Of a DNA stretch of 64,000 bases, positions 17,217-27,052 are shown piece by piece. The translations under genes and the position numbers were made by a program. A model generated the notes under the pieces. That model was given only the letters and a program-made list of their open reading frames with translations, was not told where the DNA came from and did no database searches. Each line of letters begins with the position of its first letter. Positions within the stretch are counted from its first letter, which is position 1. The stretch lies in assembly GCA_001464865.1 (NCBI GenBank), contig LNEG01000001.1:48530-112529 (forward strand), in the 5' to 3' direction. Source of the DNA: Burkholderiales bacterium Ga0074133. Lineage in GTDB: Bacteria > Pseudomonadota > Gammaproteobacteria > Burkholderiales > Burkholderiaceae_C.

Positions 17217-18341
17217 TCAAGAGGTCGTCGTTGGCTCTTTCGACAGTGCACTCTCGATGCGCTTTTGTAGGTCTTCAGTCTCTTCGACGCTCAGGCCCTT
17301 GAAAGAGATGCTGAATTCACCGCGGCTCGGCACCACCTTCAGCGCTCCTTTGTGGGCACCAAACTTCACGTGTGAGCTTTCACCCCTCACGCGGCGCTTC
17401 GGCCCCTCGAGCTTGGACTTCACCAAGTTGGCAATCTGGTGCCGGTTGAGCTGCTTCTCCTTGATTTCATCGACGATGTCCAGCGCCATCAGCGTACGAG
17501 CTTCGAGCGTCTCCTCTTCCATGTTGTCGCTGAAGAGTTCGGAGACGGTGTAGAGCGCAATCCCGGTTGTCGTCGCCGGTGAAGCATCCATGGCCAAGTG
17601 CACCTTCGACGGCATGCGCGCAATCCGCAGGTAGCTACTCACTGCGGCAGGAGACAGGCGCCCTCCTCCTGGTGCCTCGACCTTTTCAATGAGCTCAACC
17701 TGGCTCTTGACTACGCCCTTCTCCATCAGTGTTTTCAGGCTGAGTGCGTAGTCCAGAAGGTTCGTGTCGGACCTGTTCTCGTTGAGCGCGCGTGCACGCC
17801 GGAACAGTTCGAGATCGTCGTGAGGCGGCTCTTCGAACTTGATGTCGAGGAACGATGTGTCCGTGATTTTTGCGGCCCGATATCGTGTACCTCCATCGAT
17901 CAGCTTGACTCGCCCGTCCTGCACGTATCCATGGGCTGCAACGTCTTGTCCATCGCCCATCGTTTTCGCGATCTTGTTGATCTTTTCCTCCGTGTAGATC
18001 CTTCGAGGACTCATCGGATTTGTGTCGATCATGTGGAGCGGAACTCGCACGATTGCGCCAGGAATGCACGCACGCAGGTCGAATGCAACCGGCACAGTGA
18101 CCTGGGGTGTCGCAATTGTTGTGGCCGCAACCGGGGGTGCACTGGCCAGGACGGGCGCAGAAGAAGGTGCCGAGTTGCCCTGAACGCCCTCCTCTGTGAT
18201 TTCCGTAAGGCCTGTTGGCTGTCGCTTGACGATTTCCGTGGCTGCCGCAAACCGGTCGACGGCCGTAGAACTGGCGGCCGACTGGTGAGCGCTCATCGCA
18301 GCAGCCGGATCCATTTTGATTTTTGGAGCCTTTGTGACCAT
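17217..18341 (-). CDS. parB: ParB-like partition protein
   Basis: VPLHMIDTNPMSPRRIYTEEKINKIAKTM...VKLIDGGTRYRAAK; directly follows parA. Confidence 0.9.
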   Translation of the reverse strand: MVTKAPKIKMDPAAAMSAHQSAASSTAVDRFAAATEIVKRQPTGLTEITEEGVQGNSAPSSAPVLASAPPVAATTIATPQVTVPVAFDLRACIPGAIVRVPLHMIDTNPMSPRRIYTEEKINKIAKTMGDGQDVAAHGYVQDGRVKLIDGGTRYRAAKITDTSFLDIKFEEPPHDDLELFRRARALNENRSDTNLLDYALSLKTLMEKGVVKSQVELIEKVEAPGGGRLSPAAVSSYLRIARMPSKVHLAMDASPATTTGIALYTVSELFSDNMEEETLEARTLMALDIVDEIKEKQLNRHQIANLVKSKLEGPKRRVRGESSHVKFGAHKGALKVVPSRGEFSISFKGLSVEETEDLQKRIESALSKEPTTTS

Positions 18342-18345
18342 GGTT

Positions 18346-19041
18346 TCACTCCTTTGACGCAGGGATCTTCAGCAGCGCTGCCACTGCATCAGCCAACGCA
18401 TCGATTTCAACGATCGCATCTTTTGCGTTGGGCATCCTGTGCACGAACGTTCCATAGAGCATCGATCGCGTGTAGGCAACTCGATCACTGAGCACTTCTT
18501 TGAGAGGCGGGAACTCGGGGAAATTCTTGTCCTTGCCCACCACGTCCAGTGCCATTCGCTCGTCAGGCCTGTTCTTTCGAAATGCTGTTGCAACGACCCG
18601 CACCGGGTAGTCGAGCCCGCTCGTTTGGCGCGCCTTCTTGGCAAGCGCCAGAGCTGCGGGCAAGGCATCTGTGTCCGCCGGGCTGAGCTTTGTTGGAATC
18701 AATGCCAGGTCACTTACCAAAAGCGATGCCCAAGTGTTCGGTTGATCCACAGATGGCGCACAGTCAACGAAAATTAAGTCATATTTAGCGACTAATTTGC
18801 CAAGTTCAGCAGCAGTCGATTCTTTGTATCTGTAACCTGTCCACAAAGTCGCAGGGAAATTCGCACCCCCCTGGCGGGACAACCAGGCTCCAGCGGTCTG
18901 CTGAGCATCTAGGTCGGCGACCAAAACGTCGTATCCGCGATGGCCAAAAGTGCCGGCCAACTGGCAAGTGGTCGTGGTCTTGCCTACCCCGCCCTTCTGA
19001 TTGAAGAGAGTGATGATCTTGCCCAAAGGTTTCTTGCTCAT
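18346..19041 (-). CDS. parA: ParA partition ATPase
   Basis: KIITLFNQKGGVGKTTTTCQLAGTFGHRGYDVLVADLDAQQTAGAW. Confidence 0.95.
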   Translation of the reverse strand: MSKKPLGKIITLFNQKGGVGKTTTTCQLAGTFGHRGYDVLVADLDAQQTAGAWLSRQGGANFPATLWTGYRYKESTAAELGKLVAKYDLIFVDCAPSVDQPNTWASLLVSDLALIPTKLSPADTDALPAALALAKKARQTSGLDYPVRVVATAFRKNRPDERMALDVVGKDKNFPEFPPLKEVLSDRVAYTRSMLYGTFVHRMPNAKDAIVEIDALADAVAALLKIPASKE

Positions 19042-19210
19042 AGCTTCTCCTGTTTTGAGCCGCGATTCTCGCAAGTCGATGGTGAAAACGCAAGCAGATC
19101 AACAAGCTAGGCCCATCTTTTTATGTTCTTGAAGAGTATTGCGCGCCAAGTGTTGGCTTTTTATCTTCCCGGGCCAAGCCGAACCACTCAGCGGAGTCCC
19201 CAGTGCGCGA

Positions 19211-19592
19211 CTTCAGACGTCTGAAGTTGCACGCCAGGAAGGCGCGTACGCGCCCTGTAGAGCGTTGCTCTCGGAGGAGTACCCCAGGTATTCACCCGGC
19301 CGCAGAAAAAGCTAGTGTTCTGCGTTGGTAATAAATCAGCCAACTCGAAGTCGAGACATTGCTATGCGGACAGCTTTTCTTCGCTGCATTGTTTCCCGAG
19401 CTCAGCACTTCTTCAGACGTCTGAAGTTCGATCCCCTGATGCAACCTTCAGACGTCTGAAGACCGTATCGGTGATGGGATGGGATTGATTTGGTCCACTT
19501 CAGACGTCTGAAGTTGATCTGCATCCTCGACTGTACGTACATGCTTGTACATCAGAGTTGCCTGGGATGGAGATGACTTCAGACGTCTGAAG
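19211..19592. repeat. Five perfect 16-bp palindromes CTTCAGACGTCTGAAG, candidate parS centromere
   Basis: Copies at 19211, 19411, 19446, 19498 and 19577, immediately upstream of parA. Confidence 0.9.
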
Positions 19593-20150
19593 TTTTGGTG
19601 CCGGGATTTACTTCGCTTATGAGCACTCTGGTCCTGTCCGGTCCGGACGAGTCAAAAGCCATGGTGATGTTTCGCGTGCCGCACAGATGCCGCATCCAGC
19701 GGGCAATCCGTCCATCTTGCAGAGTACTTCCTCGGCGCTCTTGACACAGCAAGGCCTTCTGTTGGGCAACTTTGTTATCAGTCGCAATTACGTGCTAAAG
19801 GAAGGTGGTGTTGTCATCGTCGTGTGTATCCGATATCTCTCCCGCAGGTTATTGGGGCAGGTTCTCCACCTACGGAATCAAGGGCGAGAGAGGAGGGCGG
19901 CCTGAGGAGGCGCATCCTCTGGGCCTGAACACGTGTACCCAGCGGCCCCATTGCACCCCGGTGAACACAACGGCTCCAGTACACCTCTGGGATTCGAGCT
20001 CGTTGGTATGGGCGATCAAGCGAACGGGATCAGCTGGGGCACCTCATGCAGTAGATGAATCGTCGAAAGTCACCAAAGACCCACCTACGTGACTCGGGGG
20101 ATCTTGCCTGGCGCACCGTGGTCCTACAGTGTTCAGGTATTCATCGTTCT

Positions 20151-21276
20151 GAGGTGACCGTTTATGGGTTCGGAGGCCATGTTTAGCGACAAGTTAATAA
20201 CCACTCACACTCCACAATCGCTAGATCTGGCATGCCCATGGAACTTGAGGCATCGACTTTCGATGGGGTAGTCGCCGTTATTTGTGAAAACAGGTGACCA
20301 CTTATGGGGATGCAAGCGCTGAGAGCGGTTCCCGACCCCATAAACGGTCACCTCAAGACGTTTCCCAGGGGCAAAACTTGAATAAAACAGCCATTCCAGG
20401 CGTTTCAGGCCCCATAGATGGTCACCTCAAGCCTTCATAGCGGGCACGATGCCCCCATAAAAGGTCACCTGAAAGCTCACTTAAACACTGGGATGGCTGA
20501 AGCAGGTTTGGGATTGCAAGCCCCATAACATGTCACCAATGCCATCAGGTCGGACCGCCTGGTGACCATGGTGCACAAACAGCAGGAATTAAGGAGTAGG
20601 GCGGCAGATCCATGGTCGACCCCACAACAGGTCACCTTTGAACGATGAACAAGCACAGCGCAGAGTGTGTTCGCTGATAGATCTCCCCATAACTGGTCAC
20701 CTTCAATTGACTCGTCCCAGCAGAGAGCTAAATCAAGTCGTCCAGCTGCTTCGGACCACCACCCCATAACTGGTCACCTTAGCCAATCGGTTGAATTTGG
20801 ACTCACAGGAGGACGCCCCATAAACGGTCACCAAAACAACGGCCTTGAGTTCATGGGGATCGTGGGACCTGCAGTTATCGCCGGCCGACCAGGCCTGCCG
20901 CCCTTCCCCATAGCTGTACACCTAAGCGTGCTGAGCGAGGAATCACCAAGATCTGAACCCATCCCCACAGATAGTCACCTCAAGCAATCCCCATAACTGG
21001 TCACCAATGAAGCTCCCCATAAAGGGTCACCAATACAAAGGGGGGGGGGGCTGGTCAGTTATCCAGATGAAAAGGGGCTCTTGATCCGCCCTGCGCCGAT
21101 GCAACACCCCATATCAGGTCACCTTTCTACCCAAATTCAGTAACCTGTTTCCCCATAGAGGGGGACCCTCGCCCCACAAGTGGCGACCAATGGCCCCATA
21201 GGCGTCCACCGGCGCCCCAAATCCCGTAACCTATCGACCCAGAAGTGGCCACCTATTCCCCCATAGATGGTCACCT
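20151..21276. repeat. About 21 iterons, consensus CCCCATAAnnGGTCACCT (replication origin)
   Basis: First two inverted (20151, 20292), the rest direct (e.g. 20336, 20761, 20988); the last six at 21-22 bp spacing (21151, 21172, 21194, 21215, 21237, 21259). Confidence 0.93.
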
Positions 21277-21474
21277 CGACCTCTTGGAAGCCGCGTCGTT
21301 ACTGGTGTTTGACGTGCCTAAAGGTTAAAAGAAGCAAGTGTTCTTCTAAAGGAATGAAAGTGCTCTTCTAAAAAATACACAACCTCGATCCGTGGGTCTT
21401 GTCAAGAAAAAGACAGGGGAAACACGGCCCTACAGGTGACCTACCATCGCATGATTTCCACCTAGAATGACTCG

Positions 21475-22788
21475 ATGGCAAAGAAACCTTCCACCTCCCG
21501 CGGCGAGATGAGCCAGTTTGGGCTGTTCCAGGTACCCGAGGTACCCCGGCCCTACAAAAAAGCCGTACAGGTAGTCCACAGCAAGCCCAGAGGCCAACTG
21601 TCGCTACTGCAGCGCAAGGTTTCCAACGCGTGGCTGAAAAACGCGACGCAGAACGAAGCGGATCCTGAAGGCTGGTGGAGCCTGCGCATTCAAGACATGG
21701 CCAGCGACATTGGGTTCGACTCCAAAAATGGAGCGTATCTCAAGGAGTCTGCGTACGAGCTGATGCGCGTGGTTTTTGAATGGGATGTGATTGCCCCGGA
21801 AGGCAAACGTGTGAAGTGGAAGGCATCCGTCCTTTTCCCTGACATCGAGATCACCTCGGAGCACATCCGGTACCGCATCAGCAGCCAGCTGCGCGACCAG
21901 GTGCTCAATCCTGAGATGTACGCGTTGGTGGACATGAACATCGTGAAGCGGTTCAAAAAGTCCGCGTCACTGGCGCTGTACGAGTTCTGCGTTCGTTTTG
22001 AACGGGTGGGCCAGACATCAGAGGTTCAGTGGAAGAGCTTCAGAGACATCATGCTGGGCGAATCCTCTGAGTCGAAGTCGTACCAGGAGTACAAGTACTT
22101 CAAAGCCAAAGTGCTGAAACCCGCCATCGCGGAGGTCAACGCTCAAGCAGATATCAAGGTCGAGCTCGTCGAGAAGAAGGTGGGCCGGAGCATCGACAAC
22201 ATCCAGTTCAAAGTCCACAAGGAACGTCCTGTGCACCTTGAGGTGGTCATCGAGGATGAAGAGTCGCTAAAGCTCGTCGGTGAGATGATCAAGATAGGGT
22301 TGCCGCAGTCTGAAGCGAAAAAGATTCTGCGGGAGTACCAGCGCCAAGAGGTCGCTGCTGCGATCGAGTACACCAAACGCAGAGCAGCAGACAAGCGAGC
22401 GAAAGAACTCGGGAACGTTGCCGCATACCTCCGCCAGGTCCTGAAGAACGGCTGGGCGGTTGTGGATGAGGAAGTGGCGAAGGGGAAGGTGACAGAGAGG
22501 CCGTCCAAGAACACAGGCAATTCACTCATCGAGGGCCAGTACATGGTCCACCAGATGAAAGAAGCAGAGGGCTACTTCAAAGAGCTGGAACCTGAGGACC
22601 AGGACAAACTGATCAACACCTACAACGAGCAGCAGCCCACTACACAGCTTCAGGTGAAGAAGAAAACCTCCAAGGGCGCGCAGACGGCATTCTTCCGCTG
22701 GCTTGGTCTTCACGTCTGGGGGCAGCCGAGTTCTGACGAACTCCTCGCCTTTGCCAGCGAGATGATCGCAGCTGCAGCCAAGGACTGA
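21475..22788 (+). CDS. Rep_3-family replication initiator
   Basis: QLSLLQRKVSNAWLKNA...LRIQDMASDIGFDSKNGAYLKESAYELMRVVFEWD...FKKSASLALYEFCVRF; adjacent to iterons. Confidence 0.85.
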   Translation: MAKKPSTSRGEMSQFGLFQVPEVPRPYKKAVQVVHSKPRGQLSLLQRKVSNAWLKNATQNEADPEGWWSLRIQDMASDIGFDSKNGAYLKESAYELMRVVFEWDVIAPEGKRVKWKASVLFPDIEITSEHIRYRISSQLRDQVLNPEMYALVDMNIVKRFKKSASLALYEFCVRFERVGQTSEVQWKSFRDIMLGESSESKSYQEYKYFKAKVLKPAIAEVNAQADIKVELVEKKVGRSIDNIQFKVHKERPVHLEVVIEDEESLKLVGEMIKIGLPQSEAKKILREYQRQEVAAAIEYTKRRAADKRAKELGNVAAYLRQVLKNGWAVVDEEVAKGKVTERPSKNTGNSLIEGQYMVHQMKEAEGYFKELEPEDQDKLINTYNEQQPTTQLQVKKKTSKGAQTAFFRWLGLHVWGQPSSDELLAFASEMIAAAAKD

Positions 22789-22892
22789 GACGCCTTTCGA
22801 AAGCAGGACTTTGTCCGCGGATGACTGCGTGCCACTGTTGACGCGATGGTGCGTATCTGATATCGTAATCACATACGTTTTCAGGATCATAC

Positions 22893-23600
22893 ATGTTCAA
22901 CCGCCGCTTTCTTGACTCAGTGAGGCACCGCCTCATCAACGTGATGAGTCCCTCGCTGCAATCTCGGAAATTGAAGCCCAAAGGGGTTGAAGACGGCTTC
23001 ATGGTCTTCGTGGACTACCAAAATTTCTACTTCCATTTGAGGACGGTCTACGAGATCAATGCACAGCAGGTGAATCCGCTGCAGCTTTTTGAGTCGCTCG
23101 CACAAGAAAATGGCTTCAAAATTGCTGAGGTCATGATCTTCACGGGTGTACCAGATGCCGAGAGAGACCCGAAAGGCTCAGCCATGATCCAGAGGCGATT
23201 GGCGTTCTTTCGGCATATTGGAATCCAGGTATTCACGGCACCGATGGTCTACGTAAATGATCGCAAGGAAGGCCGCGCACGCGCCATGGAACGGGGCGTG
23301 GATCTTATGCTGGCCAGCGAGTTGATCAAGAAGGTCAATGCCGGCGTTTCCAAGATCATGATCGTGAGCAACGACAAAGCATTCGCTCAATCAGTGCGCA
23401 TTGCCGCTGATGTCGCCATGGGCAACGGCAAGGTGCTTGAAGCACTCTCTGTGATTCCTGAGGGCTTTGATCCGGAGTCTCTACGCATGCGTGGAATCGG
23501 AGCTGAGGGCATTGACTTCACAACCCGGATTGGCCTCAGCCAGGAACTCATGAACGATCACATGGCTGTGCGCATCCGTGATGAGGGAGCGATCGCTTGA
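22893..23600 (+). CDS. NYN-domain (PIN-like) protein
   Basis: MVFVDYQNFYFHLRTVYEIN...RAMERGVDLMLASELIKKVNAGVSKIMIVSNDKAFAQSVRIA. Confidence 0.8.
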   Translation: MFNRRFLDSVRHRLINVMSPSLQSRKLKPKGVEDGFMVFVDYQNFYFHLRTVYEINAQQVNPLQLFESLAQENGFKIAEVMIFTGVPDAERDPKGSAMIQRRLAFFRHIGIQVFTAPMVYVNDRKEGRARAMERGVDLMLASELIKKVNAGVSKIMIVSNDKAFAQSVRIAADVAMGNGKVLEALSVIPEGFDPESLRMRGIGAEGIDFTTRIGLSQELMNDHMAVRIRDEGAIA

Positions 23601-23659
23601 TCAACCTGGGGCCGCTGGGGTGATCTTCGTTGCTGGAATCGCAGTGGCGAGTTACCTCG

Positions 23660-24178
23660 TCACTTAGGCAGTCCATGCTGTTCAAAGATGGCCCGCGCTT
23701 CTAGACCTGTGACTCTTGAATCTGCTGCAAGTCGATTTGCAAGCATCTCAATTGCGGGCATCCATGATGCAAGAAGAGTCGAAACTTCACGCCATCCAAA
23801 CATCATGAACTCACGGTCTTTTTCTTCCGGCCACGCACCGTCTCCTTCGGTGAAGTCGCCACCAAAGAAAGACACCTTATCGTCGCGTGCGTTTCCCATG
23901 CTGAAGTCGATGAACCACTTGTCGGGGGTCTTGGGCCCTTGAGGAGCAAGCCGGCCGGATCGGTGAAGGATGAATTCAATGGCGTATCCTGCGGCCGCGA
24001 TTGTCTGCCTTTGTGCCGCGTCATCTGCGCGAAGGACGCGACAAACACCGCCTCCTTCAGGGAACACTTCGATGCTGTCGACATTGGCACCCGTCAAGAA
24101 TGCTGCCGCACAGTGTCCTGCCTCATGGTAAGCGCGGTAAAGAGGTGTGGTGTGATCGACGATGTTCGATGAGCTCAT
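23660..24178 (-). CDS. Stand-alone M41 (FtsH-like) metallopeptidase domain
   Basis: YRAYHEAGHCAAAFLTGANVDSIEVFPEGGG; no AAA+ domain in the ORF. Confidence 0.7.
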   Translation of the reverse strand: MSSSNIVDHTTPLYRAYHEAGHCAAAFLTGANVDSIEVFPEGGGVCRVLRADDAAQRQTIAAAGYAIEFILHRSGRLAPQGPKTPDKWFIDFSMGNARDDKVSFFGGDFTEGDGAWPEEKDREFMMFGWREVSTLLASWMPAIEMLANRLAADSRVTGLEARAIFEQHGLPK

Positions 24179-24348
24179 GAAAAACGGTTCCTGAAAAAAG
24201 CGCACAACATCCAGCGGCTGGTATCCGATGGCTCAAGTCTAGCCAGCCGGCGTGTCTCTCCCAATCACAACGAGACTCATGTAGGGGACATCTTTCTCGG
24301 TCGGTGAGGCCAGTCCGATTCGAACCCTGGTTTGTAGCTCCCATGAAA

Positions 24349-24374
24349 AAGGCCGCACTTGGTAGTGCGGCCTT
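24349..24374 (-). terminator. Intrinsic terminator hairpin after the GAF gene
   Basis: AAGGCCGCACT-TGGT-AGTGCGGCCTT flanked by A/T tracts. Confidence 0.8.
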
Positions 24375-24395
24375 CTTCTGAGCTTGTGGAGGAAT

Positions 24396-24980
24396 CTACC
24401 GCGGCGTGAGCTGCCAGGCCGATGTATCCGTCATTGCGGCCTTCTGCTTGGCTTCCTTGCCGTCGATTCGCATGGCAGCTAGTTTGGCCGTCATCTCCAG
24501 CGATTTGAGATCTTCAGTGTTCGGGTTCTCCAGTGAGCTGAAGGAGAAGCAGCACAGCGTCCCGTAGATCTCACCGCTCTTGAGCACGATTGGGGTGCTG
24601 ATGTGGGTGCCAATTGGAAACGGCAATTGATCAAGCAGAGATGCAGCCAACGGATCTTCGCGTGCGTCAGCGATGAACCTGGGAAGCCTGCCATCAACAA
24701 CACGTTGGCACCAGGACTCTTCGAGCTGATCGGATCCACCGACTTCAATCGTCGGTCGAATGCCGGTGGTGGCCACCTGGCGAAAAACACGGCAGCCATC
24801 GACAAACTCAGAGCAGAAGACGACGTCCATCTGCATGCGGTCGCGAATCAGCTTGAGGACCTCCGAAATGGAGCTGTCCAGCGAGACATCAGCCTGGTCG
24901 GCGGTGGCCACCATCAAATCGGAGATGGTCACGTGGAGGTCGCTGGGGTCATAGCCCAGATCGTGGATGTCGATTTTCAT
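24396..24980 (-). CDS. GAF-domain protein
   Basis: VFCSEFVDGCRVFRQVATTG...WCQRVVDGRLPRFIADAREDP...GTHISTPIVLKSGEIYGTLCCFSF. Confidence 0.8.
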   Translation of the reverse strand: MKIDIHDLGYDPSDLHVTISDLMVATADQADVSLDSSISEVLKLIRDRMQMDVVFCSEFVDGCRVFRQVATTGIRPTIEVGGSDQLEESWCQRVVDGRLPRFIADAREDPLAASLLDQLPFPIGTHISTPIVLKSGEIYGTLCCFSFSSLENPNTEDLKSLEMTAKLAAMRIDGKEAKQKAAMTDTSAWQLTPR

Positions 24981-25009
24981 GAAATGGGTGAACGTAGAAG
25001 TCGAAGATG

Positions 25010-25276
25010 TCAGGCCGCTGCGGGCTGATCCAATGGCTTGTAGACGGCGGTCGGGACCACGTAAAAGGAGCGACCCTGCTTCACCGCCGGCGGCGACAGC
25101 AATCCCGCCTTGGCCCACCGACGCAACGTGGCTATGCAGGGGGCATCTGCTTTGGTCGCATAGGTCAGCTCGCGCCATGTATCGAGCTTGATCAGCGGAA
25201 CCTTGCTCGTCGCCAGCTTGATCTTTTTCGGATCGAGATTGGGGGCACGCTTGCGCGCGCGGGGTGTTCTATTCAT
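25010..25276 (-). CDS. Small MerR/excisionase-like DNA-binding protein
   Basis: IKLDTWRELTYATKADAPCIATLRRWAKAGLLSPPAVKQGRSFYVVPTAVY. Confidence 0.65.
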   Translation of the reverse strand: MNRTPRARKRAPNLDPKKIKLATSKVPLIKLDTWRELTYATKADAPCIATLRRWAKAGLLSPPAVKQGRSFYVVPTAVYKPLDQPAAA

Positions 25277-25289
25277 CACTGCACCTGCG

Positions 25290-26357
25290 TCACGCATGAA
25301 GTTCCGAGTCGACCAAGGCATCCGCATTTCTCTGTATGTCTGCGAGGGAAACGTCCCCTTGAGATTCGGCTACAGGAGTTGCCTCCCATGGGGCGGAGTC
25401 ATTTGACGTCGATTTGTTGGTGGCCCCTTCTTTGGCCTCACCCTCGGCCGCAGCCGGCGTCTCCACCACGCCCTGCATCGGAGCCTGCCCGCCCAGTGCT
25501 TCAAGCAAGCCATCAATCAGGATCGTAAGTTCGCCGGTTTCAATGGCCACAGATCCATCAAAGAAGTCTGCAGCTTCGTCGGCGGGTTCTTTGTCGATCG
25601 CAAACTTGAGCTTGGTCAGACGCATCTCCCCGTCCAGTGTGAAGTTGACCTTCCCATCCCAAACCAAACCCATCCGGACTGGCATTTTTCCGATTGCCAG
25701 GTGTTGGCCGACCTCGTCACCGAGCAGGTAGTGGCTGCCGAATTTGACCGAAGCCTTGGTATCGTCCTGTGCCTTCATCTCAAGGGTGTTGCCGAAGTCC
25801 AGGGAGCCAGGTGCCTCCTTCTGCTCCAGCCACGACGCCATGCATGCGAGAGGAGATGCCAAGGTGTTCACGCGGGAGCAGGTGAAATTGGGGATCAGGC
25901 GCACCAGCTGGGTGATGATCTGATCAGTCTTCGAGGATGAGGTCGAGTTGATGATCAGCCAATTCTTGTCCTTGTTGAGCCAGATGACTGTGCGAGACTT
26001 TTTCGGAAAGGCTTTGGGAAGCAGTTCGAGAAGGCATTCTTCCTTCAGGCTCTTTCGCTCCTTCTTCCCAGGCTTGCGACCAGTCTGCTCCTCGATCGCG
26101 GCTGCGCGCTCGTCGACAAGATCGTTGATTGCAGAAGATGGTACCGACCGGGTTTCCATCGCCATGTTTGCGATCCACTGTCCACCGATTGATTCAACCA
26201 ACGCACCGTTTTCTTCGCGGGGTGGCACCCAGCCCACGGACAGCTCTTGCGTTGGCCCGGTTGGGCGAAATGGGTGATCCTTCAAAACGGCCTCGAGCTC
26301 CGAAGCGGAGGAGGGCATGCCGGCCTGGACTTGGAAGATGGTGATGGAGGTAAACAT
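25290..26357 (-). CDS. rdgC: RdgC-like recombination-associated protein
   Basis: ELSVGWVPPREENGALVESIGGQWIANM...KKERKSLKEECLLELLPKAFPKKSRTVIWLN...MRLTKLKFAID...TGELTILIDGLLEALGG. Confidence 0.88.
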   Translation of the reverse strand: MFTSITIFQVQAGMPSSASELEAVLKDHPFRPTGPTQELSVGWVPPREENGALVESIGGQWIANMAMETRSVPSSAINDLVDERAAAIEEQTGRKPGKKERKSLKEECLLELLPKAFPKKSRTVIWLNKDKNWLIINSTSSSKTDQIITQLVRLIPNFTCSRVNTLASPLACMASWLEQKEAPGSLDFGNTLEMKAQDDTKASVKFGSHYLLGDEVGQHLAIGKMPVRMGLVWDGKVNFTLDGEMRLTKLKFAIDKEPADEAADFFDGSVAIETGELTILIDGLLEALGGQAPMQGVVETPAAAEGEAKEGATNKSTSNDSAPWEATPVAESQGDVSLADIQRNADALVDSELHA

Positions 26358-26388
26358 GTGGTCCTGTGGTGTTGTGGTGGTCGAAGAA

Positions 26389-26976
26389 TCAGGCAGCCTG
26401 GCGCTGAGCGAGCTGATTTCGGTGAAAGGAGGTCGAGGACTGTCCGGAGGCAAACGTTTCAAAGGTGAGATCACCTGCAACTGGGATGACTTCAAGAACC
26501 ATGGTGGAGTGCACCGAAATCGTCCGTGGCTCGACGATTTCACGAACATCGATGTAGTGGAAAGTAGACAAGTTGTTCACCACCTCAGTGGGGACGCCGG
26601 GGAAATAGAGTGCGAACTCGCGCATGTTTCGCTTCCGGTGGCCAAAACTCCCGCAAACGAGCGCGAGGCCCGAACTTCCCGGGCGAACTGCCACATGAAT
26701 CCAGGGCGCCCTGGAGAACCAGGAGGTCGTCGACGGCGGAATTCCAATGAAGAAGCGTCGCCCGAAGAGGCCGATCATGAATTCAGCACTGAGGCTGGCA
26801 TCCACCTCCATCAACTGAGGGGATGGCATGCGCACACGGCCACGAGCCGAACAGTCGTTCCACCACTGGCTAAATGACTCTGCAGCATCTGCGGCACCAG
26901 GAACGCCAACCTCGGCGTAACGGTTCACTTTGTTGGCGGCACCGGATGCGCCCGGTATCTGGGTGTCGGAGTGCAT
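26389..26976 (-). CDS. Hypothetical protein
   Basis: Intact ORF upstream of rdgC, divergent from 27053. Confidence 0.55.
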   Translation of the reverse strand: MHSDTQIPGASGAANKVNRYAEVGVPGAADAAESFSQWWNDCSARGRVRMPSPQLMEVDASLSAEFMIGLFGRRFFIGIPPSTTSWFSRAPWIHVAVRPGSSGLALVCGSFGHRKRNMREFALYFPGVPTEVVNNLSTFHYIDVREIVEPRTISVHSTMVLEVIPVAGDLTFETFASGQSSTSFHRNQLAQRQAA

Positions 26977-27052
26977 TTCAGGCCTTCTCAAAACATGCGA
27001 ATAAGATATACTCTACACCAGAAGCAGCTAACGCACAACACTGGAGCTCATC

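Noticed and set aside
21040-21050. Run of 11 G in the origin region
   Set aside because: Interesting as a possible phase-variable or error-prone tract, but outside any ORF and may be a sequencing artefact.
20151-21276. Possible CRISPR array
   Set aside because: Spacing is irregular, units are short and degenerate with mixed orientation, no cas genes, and the array adjoins a Rep_3 gene; it fits iterons.
24314-24340. tRNA T-arm-like segment (GGTTCGAATCGG on minus strand)
   Set aside because: No complete cloverleaf could be drawn and no matching second copy was found near the integrase.
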